44,523 bases of DNA, from contig NZ_FORS01000016.1 in assembly GCF_900114065.1 (NCBI RefSeq), positions 1 to 44,523 on the forward strand, read 5' to 3'. Source of the DNA: Stutzerimonas kunmingensis. GTDB taxonomy: Bacteria > Pseudomonadota > Gammaproteobacteria > Pseudomonadales > Pseudomonadaceae. The notes below the pieces were generated by a model. That model had not been told where the DNA came from. It did no database searches and saw only the letters and a program-made list of their open reading frames with translations. Both the position numbers and the translations under genes were made by a program. Shown here piece after piece: positions 1 through 9,505 of this stretch. Each line of letters begins with the position of its first letter. The first letter of the stretch is position 1.

Positions 1-1
1 C

Positions 2-29
2 ATTCTACAGCAGCCTTGTTACCTGTCAA
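2..29 (-). promoter_or_regulatory. Strong sigma70 promoter, probable rRNA operon P1 (leftward)
   Basis: On the minus strand TTGACA (24-29) and TAGAAT (2-7) are separated by 16 bases. The sequence upstream of the -35 (about 30-60) is A/T-rich, like an UP element. Transcription would leave the window to the left. The match to stable-RNA promoters suggests a 16S-23S-5S operon just outside the window; that gene is not visible, so the target is inferred. Confidence 0.75.
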
Positions 30-109
30 GCTGTTTTTGAAGAAGTTTTTCTTTCTTCTCAACCGCTTGCGCTTCAGATCAACTTGCGCCTCTCGTCAGC
101 GGGAGGCGA

Positions 110-137
110 ATCATACAGCGTTCAAAACCGCTGTCAA
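110..137 (-). promoter_or_regulatory. Second tandem leftward sigma70 promoter
   Basis: Minus-strand TTGACA (132-137), a 16-base spacer, then TATGAT (110-115), followed by a GC-rich discriminator (TCGCC). It lies 108 bases upstream of the promoter at 2-29 and has the same geometry. Confidence 0.65.
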
Positions 138-215
138 CCACCTCTTTCAATCGCTTCCGATCAACCCGACCGAAGCCGCCAACAGGATTCAACCACCACC
201 CTGCCAGCCCGGCGC

Positions 216-243
216 ATTCTACTCGAATCCGCCATCCGTGCAA
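216..243 (-). promoter_or_regulatory. Third tandem leftward sigma70 promoter
   Basis: Minus-strand TTGCAC (238-243), a 16-base spacer, then TAGAAT (216-221), followed by GCGCC. An A-rich stretch lies upstream of the -35. The GC-rich discriminator next to the -10 is typical of stringently controlled stable-RNA promoters. Confidence 0.6.
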
Positions 244-312
244 CCCTTTTATTTCGCTAACCTTTTGATTTAAAACAGGTTTTGCTTAAGGACTGCGCCG
301 GAAGTGGTGCGC

Positions 313-340
313 ATTATAGGAGCCTGAAAATCAACGTCAA
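313..340 (-). promoter_or_regulatory. Fourth tandem leftward sigma70 promoter
   Basis: Minus-strand TTGACG (335-340), a 16-base spacer, then a consensus TATAAT (313-318), followed by GCGCACC. The sequence upstream of the -35 is A/T-rich (about 341-365). Confidence 0.6.
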
Positions 341-519
341 CCGTTTATTTCAGTTTTATTCAGATGACGGCCAAGCGAGTCAAAAAGTACCGTCCGTACG
401 AGCGATACCAGCCACAGCTATATATAAGGATGCTCGGCAAAAATCGCGACTATCTCGTTTCTTCAATCCTACGCCACCAGCCATTACACTAGCCCTCTTC
501 TCCTCAGTCATGGCTTCAC
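341..519. other. Non-coding gap upstream of the mtaD-like gene
   Basis: Together with 1-340 this makes 519 bases without a credible gene. The plus-strand reading frames here lack a Shine-Dalgarno, overlap the minus-strand promoters and resemble no family I know. A TATATA stretch near 420-426 could be a -10 for the rightward gene, but no good -35 is visible. Confidence 0.5.
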
Positions 520-1857
520 ATGTCCCGGCAAAGTGATGCACCGCTCGATCTGCTTTTATTTCCGACCTGGCTAGTTCCGGTGGAGCCGGCTGGCGTGGTG
601 TTGAAGGGGCACGGCCTCGGCGTTCGAGATGGACGCATTGCGCTCATCGCTCCGCGTGCCGTAGCACTCAAGTATCAGGCGATAGAAACGCGAGAGCTCG
701 AGGGTATGCTTCTCGCTCCAGGTCTGACCAATGCGCATGGCCATGCCGCGATGACTCTTTTTCGTGGACTTGCTGATGACCTGCCCCTGCAGCGCTGGCT
801 TAAAGATCACATCTGGCCAGCCGAGTCGCGTTGGGTCGATGAGGATTTCGTTCGCTGTGGCACCGAGTTGGCAATCGCCGAGCAATTAAAAGGTGGGATC
901 ACCTGCTTTTCTGACATGTACTTCTATCCCAGCGTCGTCAGCGAGCTGGTACACAAGCACGGTGTGCGAGCGCAGATCACCATCCCGGTTCTTGACTTCC
1001 CGGTTCCCGACGCTCGCGATGCGGATGAAGCGCTACGCAACGGTGTAGCGCTGTTCGACGATCTCAAGCATCACCCCCGAATCACGATCGCCTTCGGGCC
1101 TCATGCTCCTTATTCGGTTGCGGACGACAAACTTGAAAGCATTCGCGTTCTGGTAGCGGAGATGGATGCAGGCATCCATATGCACGTCCATGAAACCGCT
1201 CATGAAGTCCAGGAGGCGCTGAGGAAACACGGTGAGCGGCCGCTGGCGCGACTAGCGAGATTGCAGCTGCTAGGGCCGCGTTTTCAGGCAGTGCACATGA
1301 CCCAGGTCGATGATGACGATCTCGCGCTGCTCACAGAGCATAATTGCAGCGTTATTCACTGCCCAGAATCCAACCTCAAGCTCGCCAGTGGCTTCTGTCC
1401 GGTCGAGCGCCTTTGGGAAGCAGGAATCAACGTGGCAGTTGGCACGGATGGGGCGGCAAGCAATAACGACCTGGACTTGCTAGGCGAAACTCGTACGGCT
1501 GCGCTGCTGGCGAAGGCCGTCGCCGGCTCGGCCACGGCAGTGGACGCCCATCGCGCTCTACGCATGGCCACACTGAATGGCGCCCGAGCGCTGGGCATCG
1601 ATGAGCACACCGGCTCTCTAGAGATAGGCAAGTTCGCCGATCTGGTCGCGCTGGATCTTTCCGGCCTGGCGCAACAACCGGTATACGACCCGGTATCCCA
1701 ATTGATCTACTCCACCAGTAGAGACGCGGTGCGACATGTATGGGTAAGCGGTAAGCAGCTGCTGGAGAGCGGCCGCCTTACGCGAATGGATGAGCAGCAA
1801 GTGATTGCGAACGCTCGCCAATGGGGCGAGAGAATTTCGAGCACCGATCAACATTAA
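520..1857 (+). CDS. mtaD: TRZ/ATZ-family amidohydrolase, probable MTA/SAH deaminase (MtaD-like)
   Basis: A 445-residue cytosolic metal-dependent amidohydrolase of the chlorohydrolase / 5'-methylthioadenosine (MTA) and S-adenosylhomocysteine deaminase family. Metal-site motifs are visible in order: HGH in NAHGHAAMT near residue 70, HVHETAHE near residue 225, HCPESNLKL near residue 285 and GTDGAASNN near residue 310. The expected role is deamination of MTA or SAH to the inosine form, feeding methionine salvage. In Pseudomonas this gene sits beside mtnA and ubiG; here ubiG follows but mtnA is about 24 kb away. The ATG at 520 has no clear Shine-Dalgarno, and a nine-codon frame starting ATG at 510 overlaps it. 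Length fits the family. The exact substrate cannot be read from sequence. Confidence 0.85.
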   Translation: MSRQSDAPLDLLLFPTWLVPVEPAGVVLKGHGLGVRDGRIALIAPRAVALKYQAIETRELEGMLLAPGLTNAHGHAAMTLFRGLADDLPLQRWLKDHIWPAESRWVDEDFVRCGTELAIAEQLKGGITCFSDMYFYPSVVSELVHKHGVRAQITIPVLDFPVPDARDADEALRNGVALFDDLKHHPRITIAFGPHAPYSVADDKLESIRVLVAEMDAGIHMHVHETAHEVQEALRKHGERPLARLARLQLLGPRFQAVHMTQVDDDDLALLTEHNCSVIHCPESNLKLASGFCPVERLWEAGINVAVGTDGAASNNDLDLLGETRTAALLAKAVAGSATAVDAHRALRMATLNGARALGIDEHTGSLEIGKFADLVALDLSGLAQQPVYDPVSQLIYSTSRDAVRHVWVSGKQLLESGRLTRMDEQQVIANARQWGERISSTDQH

Positions 1858-2003
1858 AGGTGTGAAACCGACCATACACAGCTTCTGCGCGACCAAATGA
1901 CATACGAACCACGGCGGCTACGATGCCCCGACCTTAGCTGAAGCTGGCAACATGAGCCCTTGCAGCTCAAGCTTCTCCCTCAAGCTTTCAAACGGACCGG
2001 ATC

Positions 2004-2702
2004 ATGAGCAACGTCGACCACGCTGAAATCGCCAAATTCGAAGCCCTTGCACATCGTTGGTGGGATCGCGAAAGCGAGTTCAAGCCGCTTCACGAGATCA
2101 ATCCACTGCGAGTGAACTGGATAGACGAGCATATTGCTCTGGCGGGCAAGAAGGTAATCGATATCGGTTGCGGAGGCGGCATTCTCAGCGAAGCCATGGC
2201 TCAGCGAGGCGCTCAGGTCACCGGTATAGACATGGGTGAGGCGCCGCTTTCGGTAGCGCGCTTACACCTGCTGGAATCTGGACTCGAAATCGATTATCGG
2301 CAGATCACTGCCGAAGCCATGGCCGAGGAGGCTCCCGAGCAGTTCGATGTGGTCACCTGTCTCGAAATGCTCGAGCACGTGCCGGACCCGGCGTCGGTCA
2401 TCCAGGCCTGCTGTGCACTGGTCAAGCCAGGCGGACAAGTCTTCTTCTCGACGATCAACCGCAACCCGAAAGCCTATGCATTCGCCATCATTGGCGCTGA
2501 GTACGTATTGCAACTATTGCCGCGCGGTACCCACGACTTCAAGAAGTTCATCCGCCCCTCGGAGTTGGGTGCCTGGAGCCGCGATGCGGGCCTGGCCGTC
2601 AAAGACATCATCGGCCTTACCTACAATCCGCTCACCAAGCACTACAAGCTGGCTGCGGACGTCGATGTCAACTACATGGTCCAGACCATCAAGGAGGCAT
2701 GA
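2004..2702 (+). CDS. ubiG: Ubiquinone biosynthesis O-methyltransferase UbiG
   Basis: A 232-residue class I SAM-dependent methyltransferase catalysing the two O-methylations of ubiquinone biosynthesis. The SAM-binding glycine loop DIGCGGGIL is near residue 53. Other family hallmarks are the N-terminal [10 protein letters not shown], the central [11 protein letters not shown] and the lipid-facing segment [16 protein letters not shown]. Full length for the family. The stop overlaps or abuts the next gene (mupP), so the two are translationally coupled. The Shine-Dalgarno before the ATG is weak (GGA in CGGATC). Function is confident because family members are highly conserved. Confidence 0.95.
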   Translation: MSNVDHAEIAKFEALAHRWWDRESEFKPLHEINPLRVNWIDEHIALAGKKVIDIGCGGGILSEAMAQRGAQVTGIDMGEAPLSVARLHLLESGLEIDYRQITAEAMAEEAPEQFDVVTCLEMLEHVPDPASVIQACCALVKPGGQVFFSTINRNPKAYAFAIIGAEYVLQLLPRGTHDFKKFIRPSELGAWSRDAGLAVKDIIGLTYNPLTKHYKLAADVDVNYMVQTIKEA

Positions 2703-3373
2703 TGCGCCTGCGCGCTGTTCTGTTCGACATGGACGGTACTCTGCTCGATACCGCTCCTGACTTCATTGCCGTCGTGCAAGCCATGCGAGCCGCCCGAGGG
2801 CTGGCACCGGTTTCCGAACAACAGGTTCGTGATGTCGTGTCAGGCGGCGCGAGGGCCATGGTACTCAGCGCTTTCGAGGTCGACCCACTATCGGCTGAGT
2901 TCGAAGAGCTGCGTCTCGAGTTCCTTGCTCGGTATCAGGAGAACTGCGCGGTGCACAGTCATCTTTACGATGGTATGGCCGAACTGCTCGACGAGATCGA
3001 ACGGGCGAACCTGATCTGGGGCGTAGTGACCAACAAGCCGCTGCGCTTCGCCGAACCGATCATGCTTCAGCTGGGCCTGGCTTCCCGCTCCGCTGTGCTG
3101 ATCTGCCCTGATCATGTCACCAAGAGCAAACCTGATCCCGAACCCATGCTTCTGGCGTGCAGCCAGCTCGACCTTGACCCATCCGCGGTTCTGTTCGTCG
3201 GCGACGACCTGCGAGACATCGAATCAGGCCGCGCGGCAGGCAGTCGTACAGCCGCAGTGCGGTACGGCTACATTCACCCCGAAGACAACCCGGGAAACTG
3301 GGGCGCTGATGTGGTGGTAGACCACCCGCTGGAGCTCCGGCAAGTCCTGGATAGAGCACTGTGCAGTTGCTGA
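2702..3373 (+). CDS. mupP: N-acetylmuramic acid 6-phosphate phosphatase MupP (HAD family)
   Basis: A HAD-superfamily phosphatase of about 223 residues. Motif I is DMDGTLLDT at residues 9-17, the TNKPL motif lies near 110, the Lys of TKSKPDP near 140 and the acidic motif GDDLRDIE near 165. Pseudomonas proteins in this position next to ubiG, long annotated as phosphoglycolate phosphatase (Gph), were shown to act as MupP. MupP dephosphorylates MurNAc-6-P in the AmgK/MurU peptidoglycan recycling route, which affects fosfomycin sensitivity. Two ATGs are possible, 2699 and 2702. The Shine-Dalgarno AAGGAGG (2691-2697) favours 2702, whose first base is the last base of the ubiG stop. Gph remains the alternative name. 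Confidence 0.85.
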   Translation: MRLRAVLFDMDGTLLDTAPDFIAVVQAMRAARGLAPVSEQQVRDVVSGGARAMVLSAFEVDPLSAEFEELRLEFLARYQENCAVHSHLYDGMAELLDEIERANLIWGVVTNKPLRFAEPIMLQLGLASRSAVLICPDHVTKSKPDPEPMLLACSQLDLDPSAVLFVGDDLRDIESGRAAGSRTAAVRYGYIHPEDNPGNWGADVVVDHPLELRQVLDRALCSC

Positions 3374-3459
3374 AACGGCGACAGCGCAAACCTTCCTAGC
3401 TTTATCGTCCGGCGAACATTCGTCCGGGCGCCACCTACCATCGATTCAAGAGGCATCCG

Positions 3460-4200
3460 ATGTTCGAGTATTCCGCCCGCCCCGACTTGCTCGCTGGGCG
3501 CACCATTCTGGTTACGGGAGCCGGCCGCGGCATCGGCGAAGCTGCCGCGAAAGCCTATGCGGCACACGGAGCAACCGTACTGCTGCTTGGCAAGAATGAA
3601 GACAACCTGAACCGGGTTTACGATGACATCGAAGCCGCGGGCCATCCTCGTCCTGCCGTTATTCCGTTCAATCTGGAAACCGCGCTGCCGCACCAGTACG
3701 ACGAACTGGCCGCCATGATCGAGCGCGAGTTCGGTCATCTCGACGGCCTTTTGCATAACGCGGCGATCGTTGGTCCGCGGACGCCGCTCGAGCAGTTGTC
3801 CGGCGACAATTTCATGCGCGTGATGCAGGTGAATGTGAACGCAATGTTCATGTTGACGAGCACACTGCTGCCGCTGCTGAAGCTAGCCAAGGACGCTTCG
3901 GTGATCTTCACGTCGAGCAGTGTCGGCCGCAAGGGGCGTGCATATTGGGGCGCCTACGCCGTATCGAAGTTTGCCACCGAAGGGCTAATGCAGGTGCTGG
4001 CGGATGAACTGGATGACACCGCTGCGGTCCGCGCCAACAGCGTCAATCCGGGGGCCACTCGTACCGACATGCGCGCGAAGGCTTATCCCGGCGAGAACCC
4101 GCTGGTGAACCCGCTCCCAGAGGAAATCATGCCTGTCTATCTGTACCTGATGGGCCCGGACAGCATCGGGGTGAATGGTCAGGCGCTGGACGCGCAATAA
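3460..4200 (+). CDS. yciK: Short-chain dehydrogenase YciK
   Basis: A 246-residue classical short-chain dehydrogenase/reductase. The Rossmann motif TGAGRGIGEAAA begins near residue 20, NAAIVGP near 100, the catalytic Ser lies in TSSSVGRKG near 152 and YAVSK near 167. The last two are the catalytic Tyr/Lys pair. It matches the YciK group, whose substrate is unknown. The gene follows mupP after 86 bases and has an AGAGG Shine-Dalgarno. In Pseudomonas the order ubiG-mupP-yciK is conserved, so co-transcription is likely. No function beyond NAD(P)-dependent oxidoreduction is claimed. Confidence 0.9.
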   Translation: MFEYSARPDLLAGRTILVTGAGRGIGEAAAKAYAAHGATVLLLGKNEDNLNRVYDDIEAAGHPRPAVIPFNLETALPHQYDELAAMIEREFGHLDGLLHNAAIVGPRTPLEQLSGDNFMRVMQVNVNAMFMLTSTLLPLLKLAKDASVIFTSSSVGRKGRAYWGAYAVSKFATEGLMQVLADELDDTAAVRANSVNPGATRTDMRAKAYPGENPLVNPLPEEIMPVYLYLMGPDSIGVNGQALDAQ

Positions 4201-4210
4201 CCAAGCCTTC

Positions 4211-4254
4211 CAAAACAAAACGCTGCGCAGCGGCTTCGCCCCCACTGCGCAGCG
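4211..4254 (-). terminator. Rho-independent terminator downstream of rluB
   Basis: A perfect 10-bp inverted repeat (4221-4230 with 4245-4254, arm CGCTGCGCAG) is followed on the minus strand by TTTTGTTTTG (4220-4211). The T-tract is only on the rluB side. On the plus strand the same hairpin sits just after yciK without a T-run. Confidence 0.8.
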
Positions 4255-4267
4255 CTGGATACAACGA

Positions 4268-5401
4268 TCAGGTGCGTTTGCTACGCCCGAAGCCTGGACG
4301 CTGACCATCTCCGGCCGGCCTTTTACCTGGCCCCGACGGACGCCCTGCCCCGTCACTACGCTTACCACCTTTACGCGTCTCGCCCGGACGCTCAGCGACC
4401 GGCGTTCCGCGAGGCTTCTCACTACGCCCGTCGCTGACACGCGGCTTGCGCCCGCCTTCGCTACCCCTCGGTGCCCGCGGCTTTTCCGACACAGGCACAT
4501 CGGCCTCGCTTGACGAACGCAGCACCCGAGGTCGCCGCTCACCGCGGCTCAGCGGCTTCGCCACCTTACGCTGCATGCGGTCGATCTTTTCCTTGGCCTT
4601 CGCTTTCATGCTCGGCAGTGCAACCGGCTTTAGCCCGACTTCCTGGCTGAGAATGTCCACCTCGGTTTGCGACATTTCACGCCAGCGTCCCATCGGCAGA
4701 TCGGAGGTCATGAAGACCGGACCGAAACGCACACGCTTCAATCGACTCACGACCAGTCCCTGCGATTCCCAGAGACGGCGAACCTCGCGGTTACGGCCTT
4801 CCATCACCACGCAGTGATACCAATGGTTGAAGCCTTCACCGCCGGGCGCCTCCTGGATGTCGGTGAAGCGTGCCGGACCGTCTTCGAGCATCACGCCGGT
4901 CTTCAGCCTTTCGATCATCTCGTCGTCGACTTCCCCACGCACCCGCACCGCGTACTCGCGGTCCATCTCATAGGATGGATGCATGAGGCGGTTGGCCAGT
5001 TCGCCGTCGGTGGTGAACAGCAGCAGGCCGGTGGTGTTGATGTCAAGGCGACCGATATTGATCCACCTCCCCTCCTTCGGGCGCGGCAGACGATCAAATA
5101 CCGTCGTGCGCCCTTCCGGATCGTTGCGTGTGCAGATCTCGCCGTCCGGCTTGTTGTAGATCAGTACGCGGCGGACTACTTCGCTGACTTCTTCCCGCTT
5201 GAGCAGGCGACCGTCGACTGCAATCGCATCATGAGAATCGACGCGCTGGCCCAGGCTCGCAACCGCGCCATTGACCTTGACACGGCCTTCGGAAATCCAT
5301 TTTTCGACATCGCGGCGCGAAGCCATGCCCAGACGGGCCAGGACTTTCTGCAGCTTTTCGCCGTGAGTAACGTGAGTGCTTGTTTCTTCGTGCTCGGTCA
5401 T
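4268..5401 (-). CDS. rluB: 23S rRNA pseudouridine(2605) synthase RluB
   Basis: A 377-residue pseudouridine synthase of the RsuA/RluB family. It has an N-terminal S4 RNA-binding domain (about residues 15-60, EKLQKVLARLGMASRR) and the catalytic motif GRLDINTTGLLL near residue 117, with the catalytic Asp in RLD. Conserved NREVRRLWE lies near residue 205. The last 110 residues or so are a low-complexity tail rich in Arg, Lys, Pro, Gly and Ser. Such basic tails are common in pseudomonad RluB but vary in length. Start: ATG at 5401 with GGGAGG eight bases upstream. A promoter -10 lies at 5444-5449 and a terminator at 4211-4254, so it looks monocistronic. Confidence 0.93.
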   Translation of the reverse strand: MTEHEETSTHVTHGEKLQKVLARLGMASRRDVEKWISEGRVKVNGAVASLGQRVDSHDAIAVDGRLLKREEVSEVVRRVLIYNKPDGEICTRNDPEGRTTVFDRLPRPKEGRWINIGRLDINTTGLLLFTTDGELANRLMHPSYEMDREYAVRVRGEVDDEMIERLKTGVMLEDGPARFTDIQEAPGGEGFNHWYHCVVMEGRNREVRRLWESQGLVVSRLKRVRFGPVFMTSDLPMGRWREMSQTEVDILSQEVGLKPVALPSMKAKAKEKIDRMQRKVAKPLSRGERRPRVLRSSSEADVPVSEKPRAPRGSEGGRKPRVSDGRSEKPRGTPVAERPGETRKGGKRSDGAGRPSGPGKRPAGDGQRPGFGRSKRT

Positions 5402-5443
5402 CTGGGCACCTCCCGGTGTGGCAATCCGATTGAAAGGGCGCGA

Positions 5444-5449
5444 ATTATA
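5444..5449 (-). promoter_or_regulatory. Probable -10 element of the rluB promoter
   Basis: A consensus TATAAT on the minus strand, 42 bases upstream of the rluB ATG and followed by TCGCGCCC. No good -35 at 16-18 bases is visible, so the promoter may be weak or depend on other contacts. Confidence 0.5.
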
Positions 5450-5513
5450 CGCGCATCGCTGCAGCTACGCACCAACCACGGCGTAGCAGTGATCCCGACG
5501 TGCGCTGGCGAGA

Positions 5514-6158
5514 TCACCCCAGTGCGGCCAGCGCCTGAACAGTGCGTTGCTGAATACCGGCCCAGTCGCCCGAACTGAGGCTCGCACCAACGATCATCCA
5601 GGTACCACCGACGCACATCACGTTCGCCAGGGACAGATATTGCGCGGCATTTGCTGCGTTCACGCCGCCGGTCGGGCAGAAACGCACGTCGGCAAAGGGG
5701 CCGCCGAGCGCCTTCAGCGCAGCGATGCCGCCACAGATCTCTGCCGGGAAGAGCTTGAAGCCGCGATAACCCAGCGCGTAGCCCTCCATAACATCCGATG
5801 CGCTACTGGTGCCTGGCAGCAGTGGCACCGAGCAGCTCACCCCCGCTTCCAGGATTTCCCGCGTGGAACCGGGTGTGACGATGAACTGCGCCCCTGCCGC
5901 CTCCACTTCATCCATCATGCGTCGGTCCAGAACGGTACCAGCGCCGATGCAAAGATCAGGACGCTCTTCACGTAGCCGTCGAATGGCTGTCAGGCCATGA
6001 CTGGATCGCAGGGTGATCTCCAGTGTACGAAGGCCGCCAGCAGCCAATGCATCAGCAAGAGGCAGGATCTGCTCTTCGCTACCGATGGTGATGACCGGCA
6101 GAATCCTCGACTCTACACAGATTCGTTCAATCAGAGCGTTCTTCTGGTCCATGGTCAT
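5514..6158 (-). CDS. eda: KDPG/KHG aldolase (Eda)
   Basis: A 214-residue 2-dehydro-3-deoxy-6-phosphogluconate aldolase, last enzyme of the Entner-Doudoroff pathway, giving pyruvate and glyceraldehyde-3-phosphate. Family motifs: ILPVITI near the start, LEITLRSS with the catalytic Glu, GAGTVLD, TPG, and the Schiff-base Lys in GFKLFPAE. PTGGVN, which binds phosphate, follows. I choose ATG 6158, 17 bases after the pgl stop, with GAGGA just upstream. A longer frame could start at TTG 6188 inside pgl but would need the rarer codon. The gene closes the zwf-pgl-eda operon. Confidence 0.94.
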   Translation of the reverse strand: MTMDQKNALIERICVESRILPVITIGSEEQILPLADALAAGGLRTLEITLRSSHGLTAIRRLREERPDLCIGAGTVLDRRMMDEVEAAGAQFIVTPGSTREILEAGVSCSVPLLPGTSSASDVMEGYALGYRGFKLFPAEICGGIAALKALGGPFADVRFCPTGGVNAANAAQYLSLANVMCVGGTWMIVGASLSSGDWAGIQQRTVQALAALG

Positions 6159-6175
6159 GCGGAAGTCCTCGGGCC

Positions 6176-6889
6176 TCACGGGCACCAATAGATTTCGAGC
6201 GGGGAATGCAGGAATGCGCGAATCGGCATCTGCAGCGGATCGACATTCAGCGCCGCGCGCAGGGTTTCGAGCTTGTCAGCACCCTGGATAGCCAGGCACT
6301 GCATTCGAGCACCAGCGAGCAGCGGATAGGTCATTGTCAGACGTGCCTGCGGATCGACCGGCGCCTGCATCGGCAGGCACTGCTCCAGGCAGTCATCGCG
6401 CAACGCATGCGCCAGCCTTGGGTTGCCGGGGAACAACGAGGCCGTATGACCGTCATCTCCCATTCCCAGTATCAGCACGTCGATAGGCCGCTGCAGCTGC
6501 GCCAAGGCCTGATCAGCGAGTGATGCGGCCTGCTCGAGGGATTCGGCCGTGTGGTACAGCCCGATCAGCCACGCCTCACGTGCCGCGTTCTGCAGCAAAT
6601 GGCGCCGCACCAAGCCTTCGTTGCTGGCCGGATTGGTCGCAGGTACCCAGCGTTCGTCAGCCAGGCTGATCTGCACCTTCGACCAGTTTAATTCTCGTAT
6701 CGACAGGGCTTCGAAGAATGCAATCGGACTACGCCCACCGGATACGACGAGACTGGCGATGCCATGGGTTTGTACCGCGTACGCCAAGGCCTTGGCCACA
6801 TTGTCAGCCATCAGTTCAGCTTGCAGCTGCGGATTGGCCGAACTATGCGCCACCACACCGGTAGGAAGATCCAGTTCAGAGATCGCCAT
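6176..6889 (-). CDS. pgl: 6-phosphogluconolactonase (Pgl)
   Basis: A 237-residue DevB/SOL-type 6-phosphogluconolactonase that hydrolyses the product of Zwf to 6-phosphogluconate. Family signatures are [15 protein letters not shown] near residue 50, LADERWVP near 80, [11 protein letters not shown] near 92 and [15 protein letters not shown] near 145. The ATG at 6889 is favoured because GGGAGGG lies about six bases upstream. A longer start at 6904 would place that ribosome-binding site inside the gene. The start overlaps the zwf stop by 14 bases, showing translational coupling. Confidence 0.94.
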   Translation of the reverse strand: MAISELDLPTGVVAHSSANPQLQAELMADNVAKALAYAVQTHGIASLVVSGGRSPIAFFEALSIRELNWSKVQISLADERWVPATNPASNEGLVRRHLLQNAAREAWLIGLYHTAESLEQAASLADQALAQLQRPIDVLILGMGDDGHTASLFPGNPRLAHALRDDCLEQCLPMQAPVDPQARLTMTYPLLAGARMQCLAIQGADKLETLRAALNVDPLQMPIRAFLHSPLEIYWCP

Positions 6890-8345
6890 ACCACGCCCTC
6901 CCATCGCGTGTGATCAGTGCAATCGAAGCGACTGGCCCCCAGGAGCCAGCGGGATAAAGCTTGAGCTCTGCGCCGAGACGATTCCAGCCCTCGATCAGCT
7001 GATCGCACCATTGCCATGCGTACTCGATTTCATCTCTGCGCACGAACAGGTTCTGGTTGCCCTGCATGACCTCAAGCAGGAGGCGCTCGTAGGCGTCTGG
7101 AATGCGCGTGCTCTTGTAGGTTTCGGAGAAGTTCAGCTGCAAGGGTCCGCTGCGCAGATGCATGCCCTTGTCCAACCCCTGCTCCTTGGTCATCACCTGC
7201 AGCGAGATGCCCTCGTCAGGCTGCAGTCGAATGATCAGGCGATTGCTGATCAGCGCTCGCTGCTCGGGCGCGAAGATATAGAAGGGTGGCTCCTTGAAAT
7301 GAATCACGATCTGCGAAAGCTTCTGCGCCATGCGTTTGCCGGTTCGCAGATAGAACGGCACGCCCGACCAGCGCCAGTTGCAGATATCGGCACGCAACGC
7401 GACGAAGGTTTCCGTACTGCTTTCGGCATTCGAGTTCTCCTCATCCAGGTAGCCAGGCACCGAGACACCAGCAACGTTGCCGGCTGCGTATTGGCCCCGC
7501 ACCACCCGCTGATGAAGGGATTCGGCAGTGATCGGTGCCAGCGCCTTGAGGACCTTTACCTTTTCATCGCGGATGCTGTCCGCAGTCAGGTTGCTCGGCG
7601 GGTCCATGGCGATCAGGCAGAGCAGTTGCAGCAAATGGTTCTGAACCATGTCGCGCAGTTGTCCGGCCTGGTCGAAATAACCCCAGCGTCCTTCGATGCC
7701 GACCGTTTCGGCCACGGTGATTTCTACATGGGAGATATGGTGCTGGTCCCACTGCGTCTCGAACAGGCTGTTGGCGAAGCGTAGCGCGATGAGGTTCTGT
7801 ACCGTTTCCTTGCCGAGATAGTGGTCGATGCGATAGATGCGGCTCTCGGGAAAGTGCTCGGCGACCGCATCGTTGATGACACGCGAAGAAGCCAAGTCAT
7901 GACCGATGGGCTTTTCCAGAACGACGCGCGCCTGCTCGGCGAGCCCTGCCGTAGCCAGGAACCTGCAGATATCACCGTAGACCGCCGCGGGTGTCGCGAA
8001 ATAGCCGATCAGGGGCTGCTCGGCCGGCACGCAGTCACGCAGCGCCATGTAATCCTCAGCTCGACGAAAATCCATCGCCAGATAGTGAAGCCGGGCGCTG
8101 AAACGACTGAGCGCCTGCTCATCGAGCTCGCCCTTGGGAACCCGCGTACGCAATGCTTGCTCGATTCGCGCCTTGTGCGTGGCCGGCTCGGCGCTCTCAC
8201 GCGATAGCGCCAGTATCTGGGTATCGGCATGTAGCAGGCCGGCGCGATCCAACTGATACAGCGCGGGAAACAGCTTGCGCAACGCAAGGTCGCCCAAGGC
8301 ACCGAACAACGCGAATGTGATGGGTTCTACCGTAATGCCTGGCAT
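6876..8345 (-). CDS. zwf: Glucose-6-phosphate 1-dehydrogenase (Zwf)
   Basis: A 489-residue glucose-6-phosphate dehydrogenase, entry enzyme of the Entner-Doudoroff and pentose phosphate routes. The coenzyme fingerprint GALGDLA is at residues 15-21. [11 protein letters not shown] is near 144 and the substrate-binding signature RIDHYLGKE is at 172-180. Length is normal. It heads the zwf-pgl-eda operon. In several pseudomonads the repressor gene hexR is divergently transcribed next to zwf; here the neighbour is prmB and no hexR is present. I saw no clear HexR-type palindrome in 8346-8581, so regulation may differ or the site may be degenerate. Confidence 0.96.
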   Translation of the reverse strand: MPGITVEPITFALFGALGDLALRKLFPALYQLDRAGLLHADTQILALSRESAEPATHKARIEQALRTRVPKGELDEQALSRFSARLHYLAMDFRRAEDYMALRDCVPAEQPLIGYFATPAAVYGDICRFLATAGLAEQARVVLEKPIGHDLASSRVINDAVAEHFPESRIYRIDHYLGKETVQNLIALRFANSLFETQWDQHHISHVEITVAETVGIEGRWGYFDQAGQLRDMVQNHLLQLLCLIAMDPPSNLTADSIRDEKVKVLKALAPITAESLHQRVVRGQYAAGNVAGVSVPGYLDEENSNAESSTETFVALRADICNWRWSGVPFYLRTGKRMAQKLSQIVIHFKEPPFYIFAPEQRALISNRLIIRLQPDEGISLQVMTKEQGLDKGMHLRSGPLQLNFSETYKSTRIPDAYERLLLEVMQGNQNLFVRRDEIEYAWQWCDQLIEGWNRLGAELKLYPAGSWGPVASIALITRDGRAWYGDL

Positions 8346-8413
8346 GATCCGTCCGCTTGAATGCAGGGTTCAATGACGTGCAGCGCGAGCACGACGATGA
8401 TCGGTCAACGATA

Positions 8414-8435
8414 GCGAGGATATCGCGCTCCTCGC
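8414..8435. repeat. Inverted repeat upstream of zwf
   Basis: GCGAGGA (8414-8420) and TCCTCGC (8429-8435) form a perfect 7-bp inverted repeat with an 8-base centre, about 70 bases upstream of zwf. No T-tract follows on either strand, so it is more likely a protein-binding site or leader hairpin than a terminator. Function unknown. Confidence 0.35.
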
Positions 8436-8581
8436 CTTCCGATCAGACGCCACATGCTACAGACCACTCAGCGGCTCAAATGCTCAGCAGTCGACGGGAA
8501 AATCCCAAGGTTGCCCGTGCCCACAGGAACAGCGCAAACACCTGAGCGCGACAGCTCGGTCGTTAAAGGGCACGGAGCGAG

Positions 8582-9505
8582 TCAGCTTCCCGCGACGCGT
8601 GCACGGAACAGGGCTTGATGCTTACGGCACTGCTGCGCCGCAAGCAGGAAGACACCATGCCCGCCGCGCGAGAACTCCAGCCAGGTGAAATCCACTTCGG
8701 GATAAAGGGCCTGGACATGAACCTGACTATTTCCCACTTCGACGATCAGGATGCCATCGTCAGTGAGGTGATCCGCGGCCTCGGCGAGCATACGTCGCAC
8801 CAGATCCAGCCCGTCTTCACCGCATGCCAGGCCAAGAGCCGGCTCGTGATGAAACTCAGCCGGCATGTCGTCGAAATCTTCGGCATCGACATATGGAGGA
8901 TTGGAAACGATCAGATCGAAACGTTGATTTGGCAGCCCGTTGAAGCCATCGCTCTGCACGGTATAAACCCGCTCTTCGAGTCCGTGATGCTCGATGTTTT
9001 GGTTGGCGACCTCGATCGCATCGAACGACAGGTCAGCGAGCACCACCTCGGCCTTGAGAAACTCGTAAGCGCATGCGATGCCGATGCAGCCCGACCCCGC
9101 GCACAGATCGAGAATCCGCTTGGGCGTGCCAGGCAGCCAGGGTTCGAAGCGGTGCTCGATCAGCTCACCAATCGGCGAACGTGGGATCAGCACGCGCTCG
9201 TCGACGATGAAGGGCAAGCCGCAGAACCAGGCTTGCCCGAGGAGATAAGCGGTCGGCACGCGTTCCTCAATACGGCGACGCAGCAGTTCCTGTAAATGCT
9301 CGCACTCGTCGAGCTCGAGGCGGCAATCCAGATAGCTGTCAGCCATTTCCCATGGCAGGTGTAGCGCACCCAGCACCAACTGGCGCGCGTCATCCCAGGC
9401 ATTGTCGGTGCCATGGCCGAAGAACAACTGCTCCGCCTGAAACCGGCTGACGGCCCAGCGGATATGGTCACGCAGCGTACGCAAGCGGGAGAGCGAAGCG
9501 GTCAC
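8582..9505 (-). CDS. prmB: Ribosomal protein L3 N5-glutamine methyltransferase PrmB
   Basis: A 307-residue HemK-family methyltransferase that methylates a glutamine of ribosomal protein L3. The SAM-binding loop [13 protein letters not shown] is near residue 133, and the catalytic NPPY motif ([13 protein letters not shown]) is near residue 205. The N-terminal helical substrate domain is present. Start: GTG at 9505, with AGGAGA seven bases upstream; the ATG inside that region runs into a stop after three codons. The next gene is divergent. The order prmB, isochorismatase-fold gene, Smr, folE matches P. aeruginosa PA1678 to PA1674. Confidence 0.93.
   Translation of the reverse strand: MTASLSRLRTLRDHIRWAVSRFQAEQLFFGHGTDNAWDDARQLVLGALHLPWEMADSYLDCRLELDECEHLQELLRRRIEERVPTAYLLGQAWFCGLPFIVDERVLIPRSPIGELIEHRFEPWLPGTPKRILDLCAGSGCIGIACAYEFLKAEVVLADLSFDAIEVANQNIEHHGLEERVYTVQSDGFNGLPNQRFDLIVSNPPYVDAEDFDDMPAEFHHEPALGLACGEDGLDLVRRMLAEAADHLTDDGILIVEVGNSQVHVQALYPEVDFTWLEFSRGGHGVFLLAAQQCRKHQALFRARVAGS

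Noticed and set aside
16..536. Two small plus-strand frames (85 and 84 codons) at the left edge
   Set aside because: They overlap four minus-strand promoters, lack Shine-Dalgarno sites and have biased, non-protein-like composition.
4667..5578. Plus-strand frame of 303 codons opposite rluB and the end of eda
   Set aside because: Crosses two real genes and the rluB promoter; no supporting signal.
6549..7784. Plus-strand reading frame of 411 codons opposite zwf and pgl
   Set aside because: Entirely antisense to clearly conserved genes, no family resemblance and no ribosome-binding site.
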